Below are positions 1 through 14,759 of a stretch of DNA of 64,000 nt, one piece after another. The position numbers and the translations under genes were made by a program. How positions within the stretch are numbered: position 1 is the stretch's first letter; each line of letters starts with the position of its first letter. This DNA is from Amoebidium appalachense (lineage: Eukaryota; Ichthyosporea): the NCBI GenBank assembly GCA_963693365.1, contig CAVNZM010000014.1:2604001-2668000 (forward strand). The letters are read 5' to 3'. A model generated the notes under the pieces. It did not search any database and had not been told where the DNA came from. It was given only the letters and a program-made list of their open reading frames with translations.

Positions 1-556
<556 letters not shown>

Positions 557-719
557 CGAAGTTCCCCCCCGCCCCCCCTTATGAGCCTTCAATATTCCTT
601 CCCCTTCGAATTCGGAATCCCCCCCCCTCCCACGGTGTCACTCCCTCTCCTACTCAAGTATTACTATCTCCGGCCCGGCCCTGCCTCCCCCCTCCCCGCG
701 GGCCGCGGATACAATGATA

Positions 720-1471
720 TTCATACGACATGACAACTGTCGTCCACCACCATCCGGCAGACATACGGCCGCCGTTTTTTTAGGCTGGGTCTGGCTGCAG
801 GCGCGCAGTTCAGAGCCTCAGATGTCAGTTGCAGAGGGCCGTGGGCTGAGCCGATAGCGAGCATGTTGTATGTTGGCTTGTCACGGTGCGTGCGAGTAAC
901 GTAATAAAGTTATTCGCTCGTGACTCAGTGAGTAACGCCACATAATAATCAAAAAACTGCTTTTTGGTGCCTTAGTGCGACGATCCAAGGCAGTTGGTTG
1001 TAAGACGGAAGAGCCGTAAGAAACTGGAACTGCTTACAGCGAAGCTTCTTATTAATTAAGTTCCCGAATTCCATGTGAAGAATTCTCGGACGGTCCATTA
1101 TCAAAGGCCCAGTTTTCAGAAATTTTACCTTCCTCTCACCGCCTGGAAAAAATTTGGGGTGTTACTTAAAATAGAAACCCTCGACATTTTTTCGGTCGGA
1201 CTGAGCATCAGCACACCCAATCCATCAGTCAGTCAGATGCTTCAGACGATGCAAAAAGTATATATATAATATAGTTCTTACCACCAGGCTAACGGATGAT
1301 GGAAGAGTCTGTGTTCCCATTTTCCCTTTGTTTCGAATAGTGGCGTTGTCTCGGAAGGCGCTGCGGTATCACCAACACGATAATTGCCAAACGGGAGCAA
1401 ATGACCTGCAAGCTTCGGAGTTCGCAACCCCTCTGCCGTGCATACTGGCGATTAATATTAGTTACAACCTA

Positions 1472-1534
<63 letters not shown>

Positions 1535-2480
1535 TTCAGAGAGTTTTTATAATAATAATCTGCTATGCGACACTCACGTTTCATCGGTCCGATCGTATAG
1601 AGGGCCTACTCGAGCTTTCGAAAGTTCTGTGACGCGTACGTGGAACCTGGCTCTGGAGGCAGCATATTATGACCTAAATAATGTAAAGGATTCACCCAAA
1701 AGACACAGGACTACAACTTTGGTAAAAGATGTAGACTGTATACCCTGTATACTTTAACAAACGTGTCAATATTTCCCTCCCCCAAACTTTTTTTTGAGTG
1801 TTGATCAGTCTGCATAGTTTTTAACCTTCCTGTCCACCATGGCGGCATGGCCACGTGACTGCAAGCATTTCGATTTTCGAAAACCGATGATTGGATTAGT
1901 CAGCACCATGTGTGGCATTCCTGGAAGGAGGGTAAATTTACTGCTGTCTTGAACATTTGCGTGAACCAATACAAACTCTTTTGCTTATAGGGCAAGATAT
2001 CGACATAAATGTGCAATAGGAGTGTTCTTTTGACACTATCTTACGTCTTTTACTTTTTTAGAGCATAAATTGCGCATAGCACAAGTCAACAACCAAAAAT
2101 ACCATGTTGTAGCCAAAATAAAATACCAAATACCATGACTAAAATCAACCAATCATTGATAACCATTTTTGGCCAGTTGCAATTGACCGGGTCTCCTTCA
2201 GCCCAGGGTCTCCTTGACCCCATGTGGCAGAAGGGGGTAAAGATGAACAATCCTGCTTTGCAGGGATCCTATACTAAGTAATTGAGAAATTTCCATAGAA
2301 GACACTGATAGGCACAAAAAACAATTTCCTATATTATTTTAGGCCTTTTTCAGGTATTTTTTGACAGTTTATACTGGTAAAAGGATATGGAATCATGTTT
2401 TGCAAAACACCGCTGAGATGTTTATTTTCTGCCCTGCTCGCCCGGGTCGTACCATCTGAATGGCGTTTTCAGCACCGCCG
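720..2480. other. Intergenic, no gene seen
   Basis: Mixed-composition sequence with short, unconvincing open frames. A (TA)n tract of about 55 bases lies at 1475-1530. Nothing else recognisable is present before the promoter of the secreted-protein gene at 2564. Confidence 0.6.
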
Positions 2481-2495
2481 AGTCAAGAGCCGAGG

Positions 2496-2502
2496 TATAA
2501 AA
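2496..2502 (+). promoter_or_regulatory. TATA box of the secreted protein gene at 2564
   Basis: TATAAAA sits 68 bases upstream of the ATG in an otherwise GC-rich stretch. Three other secreted-protein start sites in the window (18176, 21298, and 59068 on the minus strand) have a TATA motif at 75-80 bases, which supports a real core promoter and a short 5' UTR. Confidence 0.7.
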
Positions 2503-2563
2503 TGGCCTCCGCCCCACAGTTGATGCCACTCAACTCGGGCTGTTCTATAGCGTCATCATAAAA

Positions 2564-3169
2564 ATGAAGTTCATTCTGACCGTCGCCGCCGTCGTTGGCG
2601 TTGCCTCTGCCGCCACCACCGCTGATGACACCAAGAGCTCTTTCGTGAGCTGCGCCGAGGTGGTGAAGTGCGCGCAGTACAACCTGGACCCCAAGGTTAC
2701 CGGCATCATCGCCCGCTGCAAGCCCAACTTTGCTGCCTCCACCACTCCCTGCACTGAGGCGTACTGCTGCGCCGTGCCCCTCCCTACCACCACCACCACG
2801 ACCGGCGCTGCCACCACCACCACTACCACCACCACCACCACTACCACCACTGGCGCTACGACCACCACCACCACCGCTGCCACCACCACCACCAAGGCCC
2901 CCTCTTTCGTATCCTGCGCCAGCTACGTGGCCGGCATCAAGGAGGTGTGCCAATACGGTTTTGCCCAGGACCGCTGCAAGCCCTGGCAGGGATCCAACTA
3001 TGCCTGCAGCACCAAGTACTGCTGCAAGCCCAAGCCCGACACGCCCTCGTTCGTTCCTTGCGACAGCAAGGTCAAGTGCAAGTACGGCTATGCCCAGACC
3101 CGCTGCAAGCCTCGCACCGGCACCACCACGCCCTGCACCGAGGCCTACTGCTGCAAGAAGAAGAACTAA
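2564..3169 (+). CDS. Small secreted protein with three six-cysteine 'CC' modules and a Thr-rich linker
   Basis: Intronless 201-residue protein. Residues 1-17 form a signal peptide (MKF plus a hydrophobic run ending in A-S-A), so it should be secreted. The mature chain has three modules of the pattern F-V-x-C ... C ... C ... C-x4-CC: cysteines 30/36/52/63/68/69, 118/129/138/148/153/154 and 166/172/181/191/196/197. Each module keeps an RCKP- or DRCKP-like segment and ends in (E)AYCC or KYCC. Modules 1 and 2 are separated by about 36 residues that are almost all Thr (75-110), encoded by an ACC/ACT trinucleotide repeat, and probably O-glycosylated. The start is the only ATG that gives the signal peptide, and a TATA box lies 68 bases upstream. 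It is a paralogue of the genes at 21298 and 18176. I do not recognise the family. Six cysteines per module suggest three disulfides and a matrix, wall or defence role, which is inference. Confidence 0.85.
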   Translation: MKFILTVAAVVGVASAATTADDTKSSFVSCAEVVKCAQYNLDPKVTGIIARCKPNFAASTTPCTEAYCCAVPLPTTTTTTGAATTTTTTTTTTTTTGATTTTTTAATTTTKAPSFVSCASYVAGIKEVCQYGFAQDRCKPWQGSNYACSTKYCCKPKPDTPSFVPCDSKVKCKYGYAQTRCKPRTGTTTPCTEAYCCKKKN

Positions 3170-3518
3170 GCGGAACTGGTCAACTGCTCTAATCCCAATT
3201 TTAAGGTCTAGAGAGTAACTTCTTTGTTCCAAAGAATAGGATTACGGTGGACCGGGTGTCTGATTTGGATTTTTATGTGTTGTAAATTAGACGGAGTTAG
3301 TATATGAGCAGCACAACTGGTGAATCCCAACTTGTGATGAGCTTTGGACGTAATGTAGGCGGGTGTTTTTAAAGTATTCTCCGCTCGAGTAGGAATGGCA
3401 TTCTCTTATAGAAGAGCTAGCAATATCAAGGTGGCCCTCCTCGTGGGGAGCCTTCTGTCGCAGTGCCCACATGAACTTTCCTTTTTCTGTTGAGTCCGGC
3501 TGTTAAAGCCAATGCATC

Positions 3519-3524
3519 AATAAA
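3519..3524 (+). promoter_or_regulatory. Possible polyadenylation signal
   Basis: AATAAA about 350 bases after the stop codon of the secreted-protein gene, the first such hexamer on this strand. That gives a plausible but long 3' UTR. Confidence 0.3.
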
Positions 3525-3604
3525 AGATCTTTCAGTTCAAACCTATCTGTGTCTCACAATGAATCGATATGTCATTCTTCAACATTGGGTTCCTGTTCTT
3601 CTAG

Positions 3605-3751
3605 GCCGTTAGAAGCCCGGCATGCCGTGGTTTCCAACATCAAGTTGGCCATCAAGGTGGCAACTGCAAATCACTGCAACTACACTTGGGGGACTCCGAG
3701 GTAGACAATGCAGCCGTCGATGATGCTTTTAGTGTGTCCCGATCGAACACC
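3605..3751 (+). other. Candidate internal exon, unrecognised
   Basis: An open stretch of 49 codons is bounded by a pyrimidine-rich TTCTAG acceptor and a GTATGT donor. A second frame is also open and coding-like for its first 31 codons, so the frame is uncertain. No homology is recognised. It could belong to the same + strand transcript as the candidate exons at 10942-17467, but nothing links them. Confidence 0.2.
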
Positions 3752-3924
3752 GTATGTTTCTTTCCATGTTTTTGTATGAGCCATATGCTTGTTCTGCCTT
3801 GTCTCTCCCTCGTCTTTCTTCCTGCCAGCATTTTGCCATCATACTACATTTGGAGTAATGGGTTCCAGCCCAACACAACTCTTCCCTTGCTCGTGCTTTT
3901 CCGAAGTGTAAAATGACGTTAAGA

Positions 3925-5100
3925 GTTTGTTCCCTACCTACTACGGGTGTCGCCAATGTTATTATTGCCTTCTTTCTTTTGTGTTTGCTCGTGTTGCGTT
4001 AAGCCAACGCACTGAGTTGTTGGACACGTGCGTCTTTAATTGCTGGCCGTGTTGGGAGTTTTTCTCATTTGTTGACTCGTTTGATAATGTGCTACTGCTG
4101 TCACACATTTGGGCTGTGGTTTGCCGGACAAGTTGGTCTTGTGTATGGATTTCTCCTACAAGGATCGTATTGCAAATCTGGGGTGTCAGTGCAAGTTAAT
4201 ATACAACTGCTAGTAATGTAATGTAATGTGTATACCTGTCATTCGTGTTATGCTACCGTGTTGTGCCTGCCTTGCCTTACCTACAGTTTTGTTTCTTGCT
4301 CCTCATAATTCCTAGTTTCTCTGAAGTTACTCAAAGTTTACAGCCTTTATTATAGCTATGATTGCATCTGCAAATTCATCCAGTTCGGTTCTCCGTGTGC
4401 GTCAGAGCCTGATTTTCTGGTCTCTTCTTCCCTATTCGCCTTCAAGGCTTCTTTTCTTGTTGTTTCCTACCCTTGTACATAACACCTTATCTCCCAAGTC
4501 TTTTCTTGTAAATGCTACGTGCAAGTAAAGAAAGGCTTAGCCATCATCTACTGTGAGCTGTTCACCCCAAGTAACTCGATTTCTCCCATATCTCCAACCA
4601 GCACCCTTTATCCCCCACCTTTCCCTCCCTCAACTCTTTTCTTTTCCTCCTCGTCTATCCCTCCTTTCCCCCCACCCCCTCCCACCCCCCACAATCAGAA
4701 TCCCTCAAACCACCACCACCTCACACCTGCTCTCAAGCTGGTGTTTTCTAAAGTCAGACGAGCTCTGCTTCTGTTGTTCTTGCCTGTGTGAACGTCAGTG
4801 TATTTGTGCTTGGTTTCTTACGTGCCCTGTATTAGCCTGCTTTGCATGCTCCTCCCTCTCCCCCCTCCCCTCCTCCCCCCCTTCCCCCCCCCCCTCCCCA
4901 CAATCCCCCCCCCTCCCCCCCCCCCCCCCCCCCAACAATTCCCCATCCTCCAAAAACACACACCCACGTGCATTTCCCCTCCCCTTTTCCTTCTTTCTCC
5001 CCCTCCCAACAAATCCCACCTATCCCCAACCCATAAACTCGCACGACGGGCTGTAATTCCATCCGAGGTGGCATTCATAATGTTGCCACTATAACACCAT
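3925..5100. other. No gene seen; pyrimidine-rich sequence
   Basis: TC-rich sequence with short C runs at 4650-4700 and 4860-4935. The open frames are proline- or glycine-rich translations of the C/G runs. Confidence 0.5.
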
Positions 5101-5154
5101 ATTTGTGACGCCCATCATGGCGTGTGCTTGCCACAATGTCTTGCTCTTGGTAGG

Positions 5155-5420
5155 TTGATGTCGACATCGGCAGCATGCATACTCTACGTGGGCTATGTCG
5201 ACATTCTACTTGAAATAGATGGCATCCCATCGTCGACATACAGAATATTATACTCTACGTAGGCTCTACCGATATTATAAATTGCCCGCACGTAGTACCA
5301 ATGCCGATCATCCACAGAACGATCTTTTGTCGACATGGACAGCATATATTGCAGGCTATGGTGACAGTTGTGGGAATCAGGTGGGAATCTCAACATCAAT
5401 TGATGTCGACATCGATGGAA
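5155..5420. repeat. Degenerate repeats carrying the palindrome ATGTCGACAT
   Basis: The 10-bp self-complementary word ATGTCGACAT occurs three times (near 5158, 5197 and 5403). Two near-copies with the core GTCGACAT lie near 5234 and 5325. The surrounding sequence is only loosely repeated (CTCTACGT-GGC twice). Confidence 0.6.
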
Positions 5421-5547
5421 TCTCTACATCGGAACTTTCGACCAAGGTAAGCAATCTACTTTGCCTTCCATGGACTTTCCTGTATTATCTCTGTTAAGTG
5501 TTGCTTCTAATATACTACACCTATAGACTACATATAGATTCAATCTT

Positions 5548-6530
<983 letters not shown>

Positions 6531-6639
6531 TTCCCAGTCCACATGTTCCATGCGTGTACGTCTCCTCTCGGCTTCTCCGGAACATTTTGAAACCTCATAT
6601 TTCTTTCGGGTTTTCCGTGGCTTCTTCTTCAGCATCAGT

Positions 6640-7185
6640 AAGTGCCCGGGGGGGAAAGGGGGGAGGGGGGGAGAGGTGTGAATTTGGACGGTTGCGGGAT
6701 GGGGAGGGGGGCGGGGGGGGGGCTGTGTAAGCCAAGTTTGGAAGTTGCACTTGGCAGAACACGAACAAGCTTAGGCGGAGAGGGGGGCAGGCAGGCCCCG
6801 GGGCGGGGGGGGGGGGGGGGGGGGGGACTAGTGTGTGTGTGTATGTTGGGGGGGGGGGGGGGGGGGGGGGGGGACTATATAGTGGACAGGCACAGGATGA
6901 TCCATGGGCAGGGGCGGGGGGCGGGAAGGGGGGGAGGGGAGGGGGGGGGGGGGGGGGGGGGACCAGCCTAGTGTGCAGGATGAAATACGGGAGGAATACG
7001 AGGGTACCAGAGCGCACAAACAAGATTTACACTTAAGAAAGACGGGTGGAGGAGATGCCCCCCCGGGGGGGGGGGGAGGGGGGGGGGGGGGGGGGAGGGG
7101 GGAGGGATTAAGTGACGAGGGGAGCGGGGAATGAGGATTTGTGGTGTGTGTGTGGGGGGGGGGGGGGGGGGGGGGGGGGGTATAA
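6640..7185. repeat. G-homopolymer-rich block
   Basis: At least seven runs of 15-30 G separated by short unique spacers, with potential for G-quadruplexes on this strand. No gene is seen. Confidence 0.9.
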
Positions 7186-7309
7186 TGCAAAAGAAATAAG
7201 ATTAGGGCTGTAAATATAATGAAGGAGGGAGAACTGGGGAACACATGGGGTTGCTCATTTTTTCAAGTTTTTGAAAGGTTCCGACTTGACACATGCTGAT
7301 GTACATGCA

Positions 7310-7396
7310 CAAAAACACACGGAACACACATGCGCATGTCTTGGCTGGGTGCACACACGCACACAGATACACACATACATGTGTGTGCCGTGCCGT

Positions 7397-7429
<33 letters not shown>

Positions 7430-7739
7430 TGGGACGGGGGGAGGGGGGGGAGAGAGAGTTGGGGGGGGGGGGGGAGGAGGGGGAGAGAGAGAGAGAGAGA
7501 CGGTGTGAGAGAGGGGCATGCGCGCAGACAGAAAGAGAGGGAGAGAGGGAGAAAGGAAAGCCACACACACACATACACACAGACACACACATGGCGCAGT
7601 GTAGCACAATGGCTACACATGGCCCACCCACTCACAACATCAACCCAATGACCTTCACCCATCCTCTCACACACGCGCGCCCCAAATGCACAGGCACATG
7701 CACATTCTCGCACACATACACCCCTATCCCCCCCCCCCC

Positions 7740-7770
<31 letters not shown>

Positions 7771-7816
7771 CGGGCACATTACAAGCAGACGCACATACAC
7801 GTCCCCCACTCCCCCA

Positions 7817-7850
<34 letters not shown>

Positions 7851-8060
7851 GTGCACACACGCACACGCACACAAGAAAACAGGCACACACAGAGAGAGAG
7901 GGGGGGGTGGGGAAGGGGGAGGGAATGGGGGGGGGGGGAAGGAGCGGCGAAAGAGAGAGGAGAGCAAAGGAGGGAGAGAAGTATGGACACATAAACACAC
8001 ACACACACAACGCACAACCTCGCACAAACACAGACACAGATACACACAGGCACACGCGCG

Positions 8061-8113
<53 letters not shown>

Positions 8114-8240
8114 ACATCTATACATGCACACACACAAGAAGAAAAAAAACAAGCACACTCACGAAACACAAACACACACATCTACACATGTATACACACA
8201 CAAACACCCAAAACAAGCACACTCACGACACATCAACACA
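7310..8240. repeat. (CA)n-rich block with C and G runs
   Basis: Interrupted (CA)n with embedded poly-C (7730-7756), purine-rich GGGA sequence and (CG)n. Every frame translates to Thr-His or Val-Cys strings, so I see no coding signal. Confidence 0.9.
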
Positions 8241-8495
8241 CACATGCAAACACAGGAGGAGGATCAATCGGAATCGAGGGTGGGCAGAGAGCCAGGGACG
8301 GATCCATTAATGAAGGAACGTAGGTGGGTACGGGTAGGCCGGTCTGTTAGAGGGGTGCATATATGAAGTGTGTGTGTGTGTCAGGGGTTAAAATTACAGT
8401 GCCACTTGGCAGTAAAAAAGCCACCTGAAATCCGAAAGAAGCCACTTGACGCGGAACGCTAGTTCCACTGAAATCTGTGCCAGTGGCACTATAAA

Positions 8496-8501
<6 letters not shown>

Positions 8502-8554
<53 letters not shown>
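8502..8554. repeat. (TA)n microsatellite
   Basis: About 26 TA dinucleotides in an otherwise unique stretch. Unannotated sequence lies on both sides, and (GT)n follows at 8674-8740. Confidence 0.9.
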
Positions 8555-8558
<4 letters not shown>

Positions 8559-8672
8559 TGTATATATAATATATATGTATGTGCAAGTGGCACTGAAAAT
8601 ACAGTCGGGGTTACGAAAGATATGCACCGGATTCCCGAAAAACCACTATGATAAAAACGATTATTAAGCCCT

Positions 8673-8742
<70 letters not shown>

Positions 8743-8913
8743 TGTGTGGGTGTGGGTGTGGGTGTCGGTCTGTATGTGTGTGAAGTGTGCCATGCTGTGT
8801 GTGTGTTTTGGGGGGGAGAGGGGGGAGGGCTGTGTGGCTGTGTGGCTGTGTTGTGTATTATGGTCTGTGTGTGTTCGTGTATGTCTGTCTGTCCGTCTGT
8901 CTGTCTGTCTGTC

Positions 8914-8956
<43 letters not shown>

Positions 8957-9022
8957 CAGATATGCAACTTTAGGCAAGGTTCTTTGGAACAGATATGCAA
9001 CTTTAGGCAAGGTTCTTTGGAA
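8957..9022. repeat. 33-bp perfect tandem duplication
   Basis: A 33-base unit starting CAGATATGCAACTTTAGG and ending TTCTTTGGAA is present twice in perfect tandem, immediately downstream of a (GT)n/(CTGT)n tract. Confidence 0.9.
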
Positions 9023-9088
9023 TCTACCTCTCTCTCGAACCTCTTGCTGCACACAGGCAGACCCATATCCCACACTCACACATGCAAG

Positions 9089-9089
<1 letters not shown>

Positions 9090-9147
<58 letters not shown>

Positions 9148-9606
9148 AAAACATTCTCCCACCCACCGACCCCCAAATAGCCCGCATTCCCGTGTCTCGG
9201 CTTACCATCCCTTCCTCCTCCCATTTTCATGTTCCTTGCACCACAAAGATAAGTGAGATTTCTGCCTTTCTCTCTCCCTTTTTAACTTGACCTCCCTGTT
9301 CTATTCTCTCAGTCTGTGTATCGTGTTCTGAGATTCTGTTGCATGTGTTGTTGAGCTTTGCCTTCTGCGAAAAACTCGCCCCTTTGTGCTCCTCCCCCCT
9401 CCCCCCCTCCCTCCCCCCCCCCCCCCTCCCCTCCCCCCCCCCAACACCCCGTCCACCCATCTTATGAAGATCGATATCCCCCTTCCCCCGTGTTTCAGTG
9501 CTCCTCTCACTCACTACTCTATTCCATTTTTCGTTTTTGTCGCTGTCTCTCCCTTCAGAACTTTTTTCTTTTAGAGCCCCCCCCCCCCCCCCCCCCCCCC
9601 TCCCCC

Positions 9607-9643
<37 letters not shown>

Positions 9644-10315
9644 TCTACAAATCAAATAACATGATGTATTGTTTTGCCTCTTTTATCTCAACCTTGAGCA
9701 CACCCCCTCCTCCCCTTCTCCCCCCTATTCTCTTCCCCCCCCCCCCCCCCCCCCCACCCCCCGCCCCACCCCCACCCCCCCCCCTCCTCTCTCCACCTCA
9801 CGCCCGCCGTGTGTTCCCGTCTGCCTCCCCCCGCCCCCTCTCTTTCTTATGTGCATGTGTCAGTGTACCCGTCTGCCCCCCCCCCCTCCCCCCCCCCCCC
9901 CCCGGGGGGGGGGGGGGGGGGACCATTTCCTCCCTTCCTTCAATGCAACTGTCGACTCCATCTTCCTCGGTTATGTTTCCTCTTAACTTTAATATATCCT
10001 TCTATACATGTTTGTGATGACTATCTTTAACCCCCCCCCCCCCCCCCCCCCCCCCTCCCTCCCCGCTCCCCCAAACCAGCACACACACACTCGCGCCCGC
10101 TCTCTCTCTCTCCCCCCCCCCCCTCCCCCCCCCCCCCCCCCCCCCCCCCCCTCTGTTTCTCTCCCTGTCTCTCGCTCTCTCTCTCTCTCTCCCCCCCCCT
10201 CTCTCTCTCTTTCTCTCTCTAGCTCTCTCTATCTATCTACTTCTCTGTCTGTCTGTCTCTCTCTCCCCCCTCTCACTCACACACACTCTCTCTCTGTCTG
10301 TCTGTCTGTCTGTCT

Positions 10316-10379
<64 letters not shown>

Positions 10380-10545
10380 CATTTTTCTCTGTCTTCTTGC
10401 CCCCTCCCTCCCCTTCCCCCTCCCCCCCGCCCGCCCCGCCCCCTCCCCCCCTTTCCCCTCTCCCTCTCCCCTCCTCCCAGGCGCACAGGCAGATATTCAG
10501 TTTCGTTGCAGTTGCGTTCTACTTAGGTCCCTTCTCTGCCCCCCC

Positions 10546-10579
<34 letters not shown>

Positions 10580-10700
10580 CCCTCCCCCCCCCCCCCCCCC
10601 CGCCCCTCCAGCTCCAACCCTGCCTTTCTCCTCCTCTCCTCGAATTCTTATCCTACCCCCTTCCCCGGGGGGGGGGGGGGTGGGGGGGGTGGGGGGGGGG
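9090..10700. repeat. C-homopolymer-rich block
   Basis: Nearly 1.6 kb of poly-C runs (up to about 45 bases), (CT)n and short unique spacers. It ends in a C-to-G switch (CCCCGGGG) near 10664, and a similar switch occurs at 9902. No convincing gene is present. Confidence 0.9.
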
Positions 10701-10941
10701 GTACTTGGTGAGGGGTATTTGCACCGATCGTGTTGGTGGTGATGGCGAAGGTGACGTTGAGGGGGAAGGAAGGGGGGGGGGGGGGGGAGGGGGGGGGGGG
10801 AGGGGGGGCAGCGTGGTGGTGACGGTGGGGAGGTGATTGGGTGGGGGATGAGGGATGTTGTTGAGGAATAATGGGTAGGAGGGGGCTTGGCGCGGGTGGT
10901 TGTGGTGTTGTAATTTACTACGGCAGATTTTTTTATTGCAG

Positions 10942-11104
10942 GCCCCAGGGGGGTGGAGCTGTGGAGCCGGGGTAGTTCATCGGTGTTGGATTACGCAAGT
11001 ACGTGTGCTAGCAAGAGCTTTCAAGTTTGTACATGATTCTGTTATTTGGTTGTGTTCTCTCCTCTTTGTGCTGTTTCTCTCTCTCTCTCTCGTGCTCCCC
11101 CTCC

Positions 11105-11153
<49 letters not shown>

Positions 11154-12021
11154 GGCTACCTCTCTCCCCCTTGTCTCTGTGTGCACAGATATCTGTAGGT
11201 CTGTGCACACCTGGCCCCCTGGCCTGACGTCAGGAGTCAGGACGTGTTGTGTTTTACTTGTGTTTGCTCTCCTCTGTTTTACTGTGTGTAGAGTGATTGG
11301 ACACCTACATCTCTGTGTTTAGGTCGAAATTGGAGGGACGCGAGTGAGCCGATCTGTGGTGTTGCATTCCTTTCTATTTATAGACGTATTTTGATTGGAC
11401 ACACTGGATTTGAAATCTATTCCAAGGCCTCCTAAATAGCACACAGGAGGCCTTGATCTATTCCCATGATGTGTTTTATTTTGAGAGTGTCGGCTATGAG
11501 TAATATATGTATTTAGATGAGTTTTTGCATGCAGAGGAATGTAAATGTATATGTGAATTAATAGTTAGTGACAAGTTAGTTGAGTTACTTAATTTATTTG
11601 AGTAGAGTTTCTAAGCTTCTATTGTGTTGGGAGTTAGAAAGTGTTTCTCTTGTTGGAATGTAATATTTGCCCTGTAGTTGAAGGAACGGCCGATTGGTGA
11701 CAATGGTTCCCTTCTTTTAGGTGAGACGGTCACGAGATGATGCATGGTCGAGAACAAAACGGCCGGAGGACGCGAATAAAGTTTCAGGTTTCAGAAACGA
11801 GCTGTGTGATAACCGCAGAGGGCGGCCAACTCCCACTCATCGTAATTGTGTTTGTCGTGTTTACATGATACCTCTGTGCACTCTAAAAATCTCAGCATCA
11901 CCTATCAAATCCCCAACTCGGCGACATTTGTTGGGCAGTGTTGGGGCCATGAGTGTACTCAGTGTGGCAACAACGGTTATGGGTAGAATGAATCCCCTAC
12001 CCCGCACAAACACGCATGCGT

Positions 12022-12091
<70 letters not shown>

Positions 12092-12704
12092 CAACTCCTA
12101 CAATAGTACTGTTGATGCAGTTTCATGCATTATGCTCCATTGTTGTCTTGAACGGTGTCAGTAATTGTGCCTTTGTGCTCATGCTATCTATGTGGTCTGT
12201 ACACTCGTGTAAGTTGTCCGTCATGAATGTGACTTCATACTTGGTAACGCATTCTCCCCCCCCCCCCCCCCCCCCCCCCCCCAGTCCTCCCCCCTTCCCC
12301 TCCCTCCCTTCGGTTCCCTCTCTAATAATCCCTCCCCCGTCCTCACCTCGCGTTGGTCTTCGGCCTACCGAATCCCAAAACCCAATCAGCCACTCACTCA
12401 AAGAACAACACGGCTGTATGCAAATTTTTTTCCTTCCCTGCTGCCCCCCCCCCCCCCCTCCCCCCTTTTTTCAGGTCACTCACACCTTCCCCCTTGCTCA
12501 ACACGGTACCCCTGTGTTCGTCTCTTTCGAGCCTCCCACTATTCTGCTTTTGTTTCCTCCCATCCCTCCCCCCCCACCCCCCACCCCCCCCACCCCGCCC
12601 CCCCCACCCCACACACACACACACCTCTCCCCCACCCCCCCCCCACGCCACACACACACACACCTCTCCCCACTCCCCCCCACCCCACACACACACACAC
12701 CTCC

Positions 12705-12735
<31 letters not shown>

Positions 12736-12776
12736 ACCTCTCCCCACCCCCCCCACCCCACACACACACACACCCC

Positions 12777-12807
<31 letters not shown>

Positions 12808-12846
12808 CTCTCCCCACCCCCCCCCCACCCCACACACACACACCCC

Positions 12847-12877
<31 letters not shown>

Positions 12878-12917
12878 ACCTCTCCCCACCTCCCCCCACC
12901 CCCCACACACACACACC

Positions 12918-12949
<32 letters not shown>

Positions 12950-13758
12950 CTCCCCCCCCCCCCCAACCCCACACACACACACACCTCTCCCCGCCCCCCC
13001 ACCCCACACACACACACACCCCCCCCCCCCCCCCTACCCCACACACACATACACACACATCTCTCCCCACCTCCCCTCACCCCCCACACACACACACCTC
13101 TCCCCCCCCCTACCCCCCACACACACACACCCCCCCCCCCCCCCCCACACACACACACCTCTCCCCGCCCCCCCACCCCACACACACACACACCTCTACC
13201 CCCCCCCCCCCCCCCCTCCCCCCCCCCCCCCCCCCCCCCCCCCCCCACACACACACCTCTCCCCCCCCCCCCCCCCCCCCCACACACATACGCCTCTCCC
13301 CCCCCCCCCACCCCACACACACACACACCTCTCCCCACCCCCTCCCCACCCCACACACACACCTCTCCCCCCCTCCCCACCCCCCCCCCCACACACACAC
13401 ACCTCTCCCCATCCCCCCCCACCCCACACACACACACAACTCTCCCCCCCCCCACCCCACACACACACACCTCTCTCTCCCCCCCCCCCAAACACACACA
13501 CCTCTCCCCACCCCCCCCCCCCCCCACCCCACACACAAACACACCTCTCCCCACCCCCCCCACCCCACACACACACACACCTCTCCCCCCCCCCCCCCCC
13601 ACCCCACACACACACACACCCTCCCCCCCCCCCCCCCACACACACACACACACCTCCCCCCCCCCTCCCACCCCACACACACACCTCTCCCCACCCCCCC
13701 CAACCCCACACACACACACACCTCTCCCCATCCCCCCCACCCCACACACACACACACC

Positions 13759-13790
<32 letters not shown>

Positions 13791-14185
13791 CTCTCCCCAC
13801 CCCCCCCACCCCACACACACACACACCTCTCCCCCCCCCCACCCCACACACACACACCTCTCTCCCCCCCCCCCACCCCACACACACACACCCCTCCCCC
13901 CCCCCACCCCACACACACACACACCTCTCCCCACCCCCCCCCCCCACCTCCCACACACACACCTCCCCCCCCCCCACCCCACACACCCACACCTCTCCCC
14001 CCCCCCCCACCCCACACACACACACACCTCTCCCCACCCCCCCCACCCCACACACACACACACCTCTCCCCACCCCCCCCCCCCACCCCACACACACACA
14101 CCTCCCCCACCCCCCCCCCCCACCCCACACACACACCTCTCTCCCCCCCCCCCCCCCACCCCACACACACACACACTCTCTCCCC

Positions 14186-14216
<31 letters not shown>

Positions 14217-14728
14217 CTCCCCCCCCCCACCCCACACACACACACCTCTCCCCCCCCCCCCCCCCCCCACCCCACACACACACCTCTCCCCCCTCCCCCC
14301 ACCCCACACACACACACACCTCTCCCCACCCCCCACCCCACACACCCACACACCTCTCCCCCCCCCACCCCCACCCCACACACACACACACCTCTCCCCA
14401 CCCCCCGCCCCCCCACCCCACACACACACACACCTCTCCCCACCCCACCCCCACCCCACACACACACACCTCTCCCCCCCCCCCCCACACACACACACCT
14501 CTCCCCACCTCCCCCCACCCCCCCCACACACACACCTCTCCCCATCCCCCCCACCCCACACACACACACACCTCCCCCCCCCCCCCCCCCCCACACACAC
14601 AAACACCTCTCTCCCCCCCCCCCCCACCCCACACACACACACACTCTCCCCCCCTCCCCCCCACACACACTGCACACACACCTCTCCCCACCCCCCCCCC
14701 CCCACCCCACACACACACACACCCCCCC

Positions 14729-14759
<31 letters not shown>

